Shown one piece after another: positions 23,804 through 30,968 of a stretch of DNA of 64,000 bases. The translations under genes and the position numbers were made by a program. Location: assembly GCF_022678645.1 (NCBI RefSeq), contig NZ_JALBWV010000001.1, positions 1 to 64,000 of the forward strand. Reading direction: 5' to 3'. A model generated the notes under the pieces. It had not been told where the DNA came from, did not search any database, and saw only the letters and a program-made list of their open reading frames with translations. The DNA comes from Saccharopolyspora soli (GTDB lineage: Bacteria; Actinomycetota; Actinomycetes; Mycobacteriales; Pseudonocardiaceae). The stretch's first letter is position 1, and the number at the start of each line of letters is the position of its first letter.

Positions 23804-24800
23804 CGGCGTTTCCGCAGCAGAGTCGGTCCCGCTGTTCGAGGCGCGCGGTTTGGTGAAGCAGTTCCGCTCGCGTCGCAGCGTGGTGCAGGCGGTCAACGGC
23901 GTCTCGTTGACGATCCCGCGCCGCCGGACCGTGGGCCTGGTGGGGGAGTCCGGTTCGGGGAAGTCGACGATCGCCCGGCTGGCCTTGCGCCTGCTCGATC
24001 CGACCTCGGGTGAGTTGAGCTTCGACGGCGTCGATCTGCTGCGTGCGTCGCGGGCCCAGTTGCGGGCGTTGCGGCGGCGGATGCAGATCGTGTTCCAGGA
24101 TCCGTTCGGTTCCTTGAATCCCCGGATGCGGGTGCTCGACGCGGTGGGGGAGCCGCTTGCGGTGCATCGGCTGGCAACCGGGAAGCGGCGCGTGGATCGG
24201 GTGGTGGACCTGCTGGAGAGGGTCGGGCTCGGCGCCGGTGACCTGCACAAGTTTTCCCACCAGTTCTCCGGTGGACAGGCGCAGCGGATCGGCCTCGCGC
24301 GGGCGCTGGCCACCGACCCGGACCTGATCGTGTGCGACGAGGCGGTCTCGGCGCTGGACGTCTCGGTGCAGGCCCAGGTGTTGAACCTGCTCAAACAACT
24401 CCAGGCCGAGCTCGGCCTGTCCTACTTGTTCATCGCGCACGATCTCAACGTCGTCCGGTACATGTCCGACGAGGTCTGCGTGATGTACCTGGGGAAGATC
24501 GTGGAACGGGGCGATGGCGACGAGTTGTTCGCCGACCCGCGCCATCCCTACACCGCGATGCTGGTCTCGGCCGTCGCGGAGTTCGCGCCGGAAAGCATCG
24601 GCGATCGCGGGCACCGCGCGGTGCCCCGTGGCGAGCCCGCCAGCCCGAGCAACCCGCCGCCGGGATGTCCGTTCCACCCCCGCTGTCCACAAGCGATGCC
24701 GCGCTGCCAGCAGGAAGTTCCTGTCATGCAGCGGATTTCGGCCGACCGCGCAGTGGCCTGCCACTTGTTCGACGCGCCGCAGGAGGTGGGTTTCCGGTGA
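23793..24800 (+). CDS. Oligopeptide/dipeptide ABC transporter ATPase (DppF/OppF type)
   Basis: The 335-residue second ATPase has Walker A GESGSGKS, the family motif RRMQIVFQDPFGSLNPRM, signature FSGGQAQR, Walker B LIVCDEAVSALD and H-loop AHDLNVVRYMSD, then the oligo_HPY tail CPFHPRCPQAMPRC. OppD and OppF form the heterodimeric motor. GTG 23793 sits six bases after GGGAGG; ATG 23790 is one codon earlier and also possible. It overlaps the preceding gene by 11 bases and the permease start by 4 (GTGA). Confidence 0.93.
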   Translation: MSGDGVSAAESVPLFEARGLVKQFRSRRSVVQAVNGVSLTIPRRRTVGLVGESGSGKSTIARLALRLLDPTSGELSFDGVDLLRASRAQLRALRRRMQIVFQDPFGSLNPRMRVLDAVGEPLAVHRLATGKRRVDRVVDLLERVGLGAGDLHKFSHQFSGGQAQRIGLARALATDPDLIVCDEAVSALDVSVQAQVLNLLKQLQAELGLSYLFIAHDLNVVRYMSDEVCVMYLGKIVERGDGDELFADPRHPYTAMLVSAVAEFAPESIGDRGHRAVPRGEPASPSNPPPGCPFHPRCPQAMPRCQQEVPVMQRISADRAVACHLFDAPQEVGFR

Positions 24801-25756
24801 TCGCCTACACGTTGCGCAGGTTGGGCTACGGCGCGGTGGTCATGGTCCTGGTCACGGTGCTGGTGTTCGTGATCATGCGGCTGGTGCCGGGCGACGCGGT
24901 GAGCCTGCAACTCCAGGACACCGGGGTGAGCAAGGAAGAGGCCGAAGCGCTGCGCGCGGAGTTCGGGCTGGACGCCCCGGTCTGGGTGCAGTTGTGGGAC
25001 TGGCTCCGCGACGCCTTGCACGGGAATCTGGGCACCTCGTTCTACGGTGGGGAGCCGGTGGTGGGGTTGTTCCTGGACCGCGTTCCGGTGACCGTGCAGC
25101 TGGGGCTGATGGCCATGGCGGTCGGCTCGTTGCTCGGGATCGCGTTCGGCGTGATCGCCGCGGTCACCCGCGGTTCGGCGATGGACGGTGCGGTCCGGTT
25201 GTTCGCGGTGGCGTTCCTGTCGGTGCCGAACTTCGTGGTCGCGTTGTTGTTGCTGACGATGCTGGCGCTGTGGTTCGCGTGGTCCCCACCGATCGTCTAC
25301 ACCGGACCGGGCGAGGACTTCGCGTCGTGGGCGCAACAGGTGGCCATCCCGGTTTTCGCGTTGGGCACCGGAGGAATGGCCGCGGTGGCGCGGATGACGC
25401 GCTCGTCGATGTTGGAGTCGTTGGGATCGGACTACATCCGCGCGGTGCGGGCGAAGGGCGTGCGGCAGCGGACCGTGGTGCTCAAGCACGCGCTGCGGAA
25501 TTCCACGATCGCGGTGCTGACGTTGCTCGGATTGGAGCTGGCCACCGTGCTGGGCGGAACGGTGATCATCGAGCAGATGTTCGCGATCCCGGGTACCGGG
25601 CAGCTGATCTACCAAGCGGTGCTCGATCGAGATTACCCGGTGGTCGTGGCCTGCACGATCTTCTACGCCGGTTTGTTCGTCATCACGATCATCCTGATCG
25701 ACCTGCTCTACGCACTGGTCGATCCGCGCATCCGCACGGGGAGGGCGTTGTCGTGA
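24797..25756 (+). CDS. Oligopeptide/dipeptide ABC transporter permease (DppB type)
   Basis: The 319-residue permease has an N-terminal membrane helix (GAVVMVLVTVLVFVIMRLVP, then GD) typical of the DppB/OppB family, about six transmembrane segments and the EAA loop MTRSSMLESLGSDYIRAVRA. It forms half of the membrane channel. The GTG overlaps the OppF-type stop (GTGA, 24797-24800), with AGGAGG ten bases upstream. Confidence 0.93.
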   Translation: MIAYTLRRLGYGAVVMVLVTVLVFVIMRLVPGDAVSLQLQDTGVSKEEAEALRAEFGLDAPVWVQLWDWLRDALHGNLGTSFYGGEPVVGLFLDRVPVTVQLGLMAMAVGSLLGIAFGVIAAVTRGSAMDGAVRLFAVAFLSVPNFVVALLLLTMLALWFAWSPPIVYTGPGEDFASWAQQVAIPVFALGTGGMAAVARMTRSSMLESLGSDYIRAVRAKGVRQRTVVLKHALRNSTIAVLTLLGLELATVLGGTVIIEQMFAIPGTGQLIYQAVLDRDYPVVVACTIFYAGLFVITIILIDLLYALVDPRIRTGRALS

Positions 25757-26781
25757 GCGAACAGCGGACCACGGACGCGGGGGTGCAGAAGGCGCTGTGG
25801 GGGTTCGTGCGCGCCCAGCCCCTGGGCGCTGCCGCGTTGCTGCTCGTCAGCGTTTTCGTGCTGGTCGCGGTGGCGGCGCCCTGGGTGGCCCCGCACGATC
25901 CGCTGGAGCAGTTCCGCCGGAGCATCCTGGATCCGCCCTCGGGAGCGTTCCCGCTCGGCACCGACGATCTGGGGCGCGATGTGTTGAGCCGCACGATCCA
26001 CGGCGCCCGCACATCGTTGATCATCGGGGTGGCGACCACGGGTATCAGCCTGGTGCTGGGCACCGCGATCGGCGTGGTTTCCGGCTACTTCGGCCGTGCC
26101 GTGGACCTGGTGGTGCAGCGCGTGATGGACGCCGTGCAGGCGATCCCCAGCATCGTGCTGCTGCTGTTCATCGCGGTGATCCTGGGTCCGTCGATGCGGA
26201 ACACGATCATCGCCCTGACGGTGGTGATCACGCCGTCGTTCAACCGGATCGCACGGGGCGAGACGCTGCGCATCCGCGAGGAGCGCTACGTCGAGGCCGC
26301 GCGTGCCACCGGAGCGGGCACGCCTCGCATACTGGTGCGGCACGTGCTGCCCAACCTGCTCGCCTCGGTGTTCACCCTGGGCAGTCTGCTCTTCGCCGGG
26401 GTGCTCATCGCGGAGTCGGCGCTGAGCTTCCTCGGTATCGGAGCGCCGCCGCCAACGCCGTCGTGGGGCCTGATGCTTTCCGAAGGCGTGCGCTACGTCG
26501 AGCGCGCCCCCTGGATGATCCTCGTCCCCGCGGTTGTGCTGTCGCTCGCGGTGTTCAGCTTCAACCTGCTCGGTGACGCCCTGCGTGACCATCTCGATCC
26601 GCGCCTGCAACGGTCGGCCGTCGATCGGGAGGCTCGGCGCTGGTGGGGGCGACGCCTGATGGCCAAGCTCGTCCCGAGCCTGGCCCGCGCCGCCGAACAA
26701 GCCGAATCCCCCAACGAGCGGGCCGATGGGTCCGGCCACGCACCCAGCCGCGAAAACCGCCGGGAGACAGGAGCATCGTGA
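25753..26781 (+). CDS. Oligopeptide/dipeptide ABC transporter permease (DppC type)
   Basis: The 342-residue permease has an N-terminal OppC_N segment (first membrane helix and APHDPLEQF), the typical LGTDDLGRDVLSRTIHGAR motif, five to six transmembrane segments, and the EAA loop LRIREERYVEAARATGAG. It pairs with the DppB-type subunit. It begins at a GTG overlapping the previous stop. The C-terminus is extended by about 40 mostly polar residues beyond the usual DHLDPRLQ end. Its stop overlaps a tiny ORF (GTGA at 26778). Confidence 0.92.
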   Translation: MSEQRTTDAGVQKALWGFVRAQPLGAAALLLVSVFVLVAVAAPWVAPHDPLEQFRRSILDPPSGAFPLGTDDLGRDVLSRTIHGARTSLIIGVATTGISLVLGTAIGVVSGYFGRAVDLVVQRVMDAVQAIPSIVLLLFIAVILGPSMRNTIIALTVVITPSFNRIARGETLRIREERYVEAARATGAGTPRILVRHVLPNLLASVFTLGSLLFAGVLIAESALSFLGIGAPPPTPSWGLMLSEGVRYVERAPWMILVPAVVLSLAVFSFNLLGDALRDHLDPRLQRSAVDREARRWWGRRLMAKLVPSLARAAEQAESPNERADGSGHAPSRENRRETGAS

Positions 26782-26846
26782 AGATCTCAAAGCAGCGACG
26801 AGGCGCTTGCAGCGACAACCGCGCGGCGCATGGGGAGTCGGCGTGA
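26778..26846 (+). CDS. 22-codon ORF coupled between permease and binding-protein genes
   Basis: GTG 26778 overlaps the permease stop (GTGA), has AGGAG four bases upstream, and the frame runs 22 codons to a TGA (26844-26846) that itself overlaps the binding-protein GTG at 26843 (again GTGA). The peptide is basic (KISKQRRGACSDNRAAHGE) and matches nothing I know. It could be a coupling device that carries ribosomes from permease to binding protein, or simply chance; no conservation evidence is available here. Confidence 0.4.
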   Translation: MKISKQRRGACSDNRAAHGESA

Positions 26847-28414
26847 AGCGCCGCACGCTGCTGGTCGCGGCGCTCGCTACGCCGTTGTCCCTCAGCGCCT
26901 GCGGTCGTGGACGCACAGCGGGCCCGGTCGGTCCGCCGCGACCGGGTGGCACGCTGGTGCTCCAGTCGCCCGGTGAGATCACCAACGGGCTCAACCCGTT
27001 GAACACCAGTGATCCGACGGCGATGGGACTGATCTCGGGCACGGTCTACAGCAAGCTGGTGGACTTCAAGACCGGACCCGGCGCGAGGGAGTTGGAAGTC
27101 GTGCCGGATCTGGCCGAGTCCTGGGAGATCTCGCCGGACGGGTTGACCTGCACGTTCCACCTGCGCCGCGATGTGCGCTGGCAGAACATCCCGCCGGTGA
27201 ACGGGCGCCCGTTCACCGCCGACGACGTGGTGGCCACCTTCGAAGCGCTGAAGAAGGCCACGACCGTGCACCAGTGGATGATCGAACCGGTCACGAGCAT
27301 CGTCGCGCCGGACGACCACACCGTCGTCTTCACGCTCAGCCGCCCCTACAGTCCGCTGCTGGACTACTTGGCCTACCACTTCAACATGATCCTGCCCCGC
27401 GAAGGCGTTGAAGGCCGGTTCGACCTGGCGACCCAGGCGATCGGGACCGGGCCGTTCATCCTGGATCGCCACACGCCCGACGTCGAGTGGGTGTTCCGGC
27501 GCAACCCGGACTACTTCGTCCCGGGACGGCCCTACCTGGCGGAGATCCGCCGCCCGATCCTGACCGACACCGCGGCCGTCACGGCGGCGCTGCGCAGCGG
27601 GCGTATCGACGTCGGGACCACCAGCGACGTGAACGTGGCCGAACAGCTCGAATCCAGGGGCGGGTTCACCGTCATCGAGGCCCCAGGTGCCCCGATCAGC
27701 ATCTACCTCAACCCCGCGGTCGAACCGTTCGACGACCTGCGGGTGCGGCGCGCGGTGGTGCAGGCGATCGACTGGGTCGGGATGGGCGAGAACATCCGGG
27801 GCCACTTCAACCTGACGTCGATGCTGCGCCCGGACACCAGCACCGCGGCACTGACCCGCGACGAAGTCCGCAAGATTCGGCCGCTCGATCCCCAGGGCGC
27901 GAAGGCGCTGCTGGCGCAGGCGGGCTTGCCGACCGGGTTCGCCACGAAACTGCTGGTGCAGCGCGTCGATGACGAGGACGTCCGCGAGGCGCAGTGGATG
28001 CAGGCCGACCTCGCCGAGATCGGGGTGCGGATGGAGATCGAGATCGTCGATCCGGGCGCGGGTATCGAACGGCGCCGCAACCACGACTTCGCGATGGCCA
28101 AGGCACTTCGCGGCGTGCACCTGCCCGATCAGGTGTGGCGGGACTTCGAACCCGACTCGATCGAGAACTACGCCCTGGTCAACGATCCAGTTCTCAACGA
28201 GCTGCTGGAACGGTCGCGCACCGAGCTCGACGAGCAAGCGCGCGCCGATATCTACCGGCAGATGCAGGTGCGCATGGAAACGGAGATCTGCCAGGCCATC
28301 TACCCGATCCAGAAGTTCGACTACGCGATCGCCAGCGATCGGGTGCGGGATCTCTGGCCGAGCCCGATCTACCAGGGCAAGCGACTCGCGGACGTCTGGT
28401 TGAGCGACGCATGA
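26843..28414 (+). CDS. Peptide/nickel-type ABC transporter substrate-binding lipoprotein
   Basis: The 523-residue lipoprotein has an N-terminal basic stretch, a hydrophobic core and lipobox LSAC with Cys20. The SBP_bac_5 fold follows, beginning at GGTLVLQSPGEITNGLNPLN, with the characteristic LAESWEISPDGLTCTFHLR signature at about residue 90. It captures the ligand outside the membrane for the transporter encoded upstream. The GTG at 26843 follows GGGGAG by five bases and places the signal peptide correctly. It ends the operon; a hairpin overlaps its stop, before a convergent methyltransferase gene. Peptides are the default guess for substrate. Confidence 0.92.
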   Translation: MKRRTLLVAALATPLSLSACGRGRTAGPVGPPRPGGTLVLQSPGEITNGLNPLNTSDPTAMGLISGTVYSKLVDFKTGPGARELEVVPDLAESWEISPDGLTCTFHLRRDVRWQNIPPVNGRPFTADDVVATFEALKKATTVHQWMIEPVTSIVAPDDHTVVFTLSRPYSPLLDYLAYHFNMILPREGVEGRFDLATQAIGTGPFILDRHTPDVEWVFRRNPDYFVPGRPYLAEIRRPILTDTAAVTAALRSGRIDVGTTSDVNVAEQLESRGGFTVIEAPGAPISIYLNPAVEPFDDLRVRRAVVQAIDWVGMGENIRGHFNLTSMLRPDTSTAALTRDEVRKIRPLDPQGAKALLAQAGLPTGFATKLLVQRVDDEDVREAQWMQADLAEIGVRMEIEIVDPGAGIERRRNHDFAMAKALRGVHLPDQVWRDFEPDSIENYALVNDPVLNELLERSRTELDEQARADIYRQMQVRMETEICQAIYPIQKFDYAIASDRVRDLWPSPIYQGKRLADVWLSDA

Positions 28415-28433
28415 TCCGCGACGCTCGCGAATC
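28413..28433. terminator. Hairpin at the end of the transporter operon
   Basis: GATCCGCGA (28413-28421) and TCGCGAATC (28425-28433) pair with one mismatch around a 3-base loop, starting inside the stop codon of the binding protein. It sits in the 31-bp gap between convergent genes. No T-tract follows. Confidence 0.45.
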
Positions 28434-28445
28434 CGCCTCGTGCGC

Positions 28446-29288
28446 CTAGGGTTTCCGGCCCGCGCCGCCGGTCATGAAACGGGCCGCGATGGACGTGGCA
28501 TCGGTGACGGGCGTGTCCGGACGCCACAGCGGCAGCGGGACGATGCCCGGGGTGAGCAGCTCCAGCCCGCCGAAGAACCGGGCGAGTTCTTCGGGGGTGC
28601 GGACTCGTCCGGTGCCCAGCTGGGACAGCAGCACCCGTTCCAGCTCGACCGACTCCTGCGCATCACCGAGCCTCGTGAAGTTGGTGATGAAGAAGAACGA
28701 ACCCGGCACGACCGCCTCGCGCAAGACGTCGACGATGCCGTCCGGGTCCTCCTCGTCGAGGAGGTGGTGCAGGATGCCGCACAGCATCACGCACACCGGC
28801 TCGTCGAAATCGATCAGGCTGCGCGTGTCCGGGTGGTCCAGCACCTCGCGCGGTCGGCGGATATCGGCGGTGACCACCCGCGTGTTGGCGTCGTTGGCCA
28901 GGATCGCGCGGCCGTGCGCGAGCACGATCGGATCGATGTCGACGTACACGACGCGGGCCTGGGAGTTGGCCTCCTGCGCGACTTCGTGCGTGTTCTTCGC
29001 CGTCGGCAACCCCGACCCGAGATCCAGGAACTGGGTGATGCCCGCCTCGGCGGCGAGGTAGCGCACCACGCGGTGCAGGATCGCCCGGTTGTGCAGCGCG
29101 ATCTCCTTCAGTTCCGGCATGACCGCCAGGCTCGCTTCGGCCACCGCCCGGTCCGCGGCGTAGTTGTCCTTGCCGTTGAGCATCACGTCGTAGACGCGGG
29201 CCGCGGTCGGCACGCCGCTGTCCAGCTCCGCCGAGGGGCCGGTACCAGCCTCGCGATCACGTGCCCAACTCAGGTGATCAGAGGACAT
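28446..29288 (-). CDS. S-adenosyl methyltransferase, PF04672 (DUF574) type
   Basis: The 280-residue Rossmann methyltransferase shows the family opening PTAARVYDVMLNGKDNYAAD, the SAM-binding FLDLGSGLPTAKNTHE, VVYVDIDPIVLAHGRAI, and a later ELARFFGGLELLTPGIV. This family is greatly expanded in actinobacteria; targets are generally unknown and may be small molecules. The ATG at 29288 has AAGGGAG upstream; an in-frame ATG at 29339 does not fit the family start. A close paralogue lies at 40978-41796. Confidence 0.9.
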   Translation of the reverse strand: MSSDHLSWARDREAGTGPSAELDSGVPTAARVYDVMLNGKDNYAADRAVAEASLAVMPELKEIALHNRAILHRVVRYLAAEAGITQFLDLGSGLPTAKNTHEVAQEANSQARVVYVDIDPIVLAHGRAILANDANTRVVTADIRRPREVLDHPDTRSLIDFDEPVCVMLCGILHHLLDEEDPDGIVDVLREAVVPGSFFFITNFTRLGDAQESVELERVLLSQLGTGRVRTPEELARFFGGLELLTPGIVPLPLWRPDTPVTDATSIAARFMTGGAGRKP

Positions 29289-29412
29289 CGGGACTCCCTT
29301 GACGTTGAAACGACCTGGGCATCGTAACGGTCCCGGCACGCGCGGTCACGAATGTGTCGAAAGGTCGCAAGGGCGCCCACGAAGGAGGATCTGCCGTGCT
29401 GTCGGTGCCGGT

Positions 29413-30573
29413 TCAGGCAGGCGGTGCGAGGACCACTGCGGAGTTGTGGCCGCCCAGGCCGAGCGAGGACTTCAGGGTTAGCCCGTCGGCCGGAGTGGTT
29501 GGTCCGGCCAGCAGTCGTGGGTGTCCTGGGCCGAACAGCGGTGGTGCGGGGATGAGCCCGCGGTCGTATCCCAGTGCGGTCGCGGTGATTTCCACCGCCG
29601 AGGCCGCGGCCATGCAGTGGCCCACCAGTGGTTTGACCGAGAAGAGTTCGGCGTCGGCGGGCAGCAGTTCGTCGAACACGGCCGCCTCGGCGCGGTCGCA
29701 TTGCGCGGTGCCCGGCCCGTGGGCGTTGAGGTAGCGCACCTGCGACGCGTCCACCCCGGAGTTGGCCAGTGCCTCGGCGAAGCACCGGGTGATCTGGGCG
29801 CGGCTCGGGTCGATCGAGGAGACGTGGTGGCCGTCGTGCGACATCGCGCCACCGAGCACGTGGAGGTACGGATTGGGCGACCGCTTCGACAGCACCATGC
29901 CGACCGACGCCTCGCCCATGATGAAGCCCCGGCTGCCCTCCTGGAACGGCATGCAGGCTCGTCGCGGCTCGACGTCGGTGATCGCGACCCCGAGCCGTTC
30001 GAAGTGCAGCACGATCTCGGGCGTGGAGGACAGGTCGGTGGCCACGAACACCACGTCGTCCACGACTCCGGCATCCAGCCATGCCTTCGCGGTCAGCAAG
30101 CCCGCGTTGCCGGAGGCGCAGGTCGCGGAGACGCTCATCGCCGGTCCGTGGAAGTCGAACTCCTGCATGAACGTCGACACCGGGGTCGAGGGCATCAGCG
30201 CGAGGTAGTCGCGCTTCGACACGTCCGCGCCTCGCTTTGCGTAGAAGTCGCGCCAAAGGTCGACATCCCCGAGCACGGCGGCGTGCAGCAGGCCCACGCG
30301 CTGTCCGGGCTGCCAGCCGCGGTGTTGGGCGTCGGTGATGGCTTCGCGCGCCGCGGCTCGCATGGCTCTGGCGAAGCGGCTCGGCCCATCGAGCTCGTCA
30401 CCGCCCTCGGGCACGGCTGCCACCCACGCCGCCTGGTCCCGGTCGGGACCGTGCCCATCGATCAGGCGGGCGGCTACCTTGCTGGTGGCCAAGCCGTCCC
30501 ACAGGGCCGCACGGCCCCAGCCGTAGCCGGTCACCGCGCCGATGCCGCTGATTCCGCAGTGCTGCGCGAGCAT
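29413..30573 (-). CDS. Stand-alone beta-ketoacyl-ACP synthase II-like enzyme
   Basis: The 386-residue thiolase-fold condensing enzyme has the complete triad: Cys152 in SATCASGNAG, His285 in NAHGPGT and His319 in KPLVGHCMAAA, with Lys314. It can therefore catalyse decarboxylative condensation, unlike chain-length factors, which lack the Cys. The usual HGTGT motif is HGPGT. ATG 30573 is preferred over GTG 30579 because GAGGAAGG is better spaced. No ACP, malonyltransferase or second ketosynthase adjoins it, so its pathway is unknown; it may serve fatty-acid tailoring or a dispersed natural-product route. Confidence 0.87.
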   Translation of the reverse strand: MLAQHCGISGIGAVTGYGWGRAALWDGLATSKVAARLIDGHGPDRDQAAWVAAVPEGGDELDGPSRFARAMRAAAREAITDAQHRGWQPGQRVGLLHAAVLGDVDLWRDFYAKRGADVSKRDYLALMPSTPVSTFMQEFDFHGPAMSVSATCASGNAGLLTAKAWLDAGVVDDVVFVATDLSSTPEIVLHFERLGVAITDVEPRRACMPFQEGSRGFIMGEASVGMVLSKRSPNPYLHVLGGAMSHDGHHVSSIDPSRAQITRCFAEALANSGVDASQVRYLNAHGPGTAQCDRAEAAVFDELLPADAELFSVKPLVGHCMAAASAVEITATALGYDRGLIPAPPLFGPGHPRLLAGPTTPADGLTLKSSLGLGGHNSAVVLAPPA

Positions 30574-30968
30574 GCTCACCTTCCTCGGATCGCGATCTTT
30601 CGATTCACCACCGCGCTGTGGCGGGCAAGGGTCCGAATCGCCGTGCTCGGCTTGATCAAAAACCCAAGATCGAATTACCTGCCGTCACGGAAATGCTTCG
30701 AAAACCCTCGTTAGAGTGAAGAACAAATCGGAATGTCGCTACCAAGTGTGTTCGTGTTCTCTTTTCTTAACACGAACGGGTGAAGATCGGATTTCGCGGT
30801 GCGCCCGTCGATGATCCACGGCTAGCTTTTGCTGGCTCGTTGTGCCTTGCGAGGGGTTGATGACCAGCACAAAGGGGAAATCGACTGGGGTGGTGGCGCA
30901 GCGCTACGGCTCGGACGGGTCAGTTCGCGCGTTGATCGGGTGCGGGAAGTCTTTTCATTGGATGGACC
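30574..30968. other. Intergenic region between divergent ketosynthase and GGDEF/EAL genes
   Basis: These 395 bases have no convincing gene. The middle part (30640-30790) is AT-rich for this genome and should hold both promoters. A perfect 9-bp inverted repeat at 30750-30777 is the only clear structure. Confidence 0.5.
30750..30777. repeat. Perfect 9-bp inverted repeat, operator-like
   Basis: GTTCGTGTT (30750-30758) and AACACGAAC (30769-30777) are exact reverse complements separated by ten pyrimidines (CTCTTTTCTT). The centre-to-centre distance of about 19-20 bases puts both half-sites on one DNA face, as for a dimeric repressor. It lies about 190 bp upstream of both flanking starts. Confidence 0.5.
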
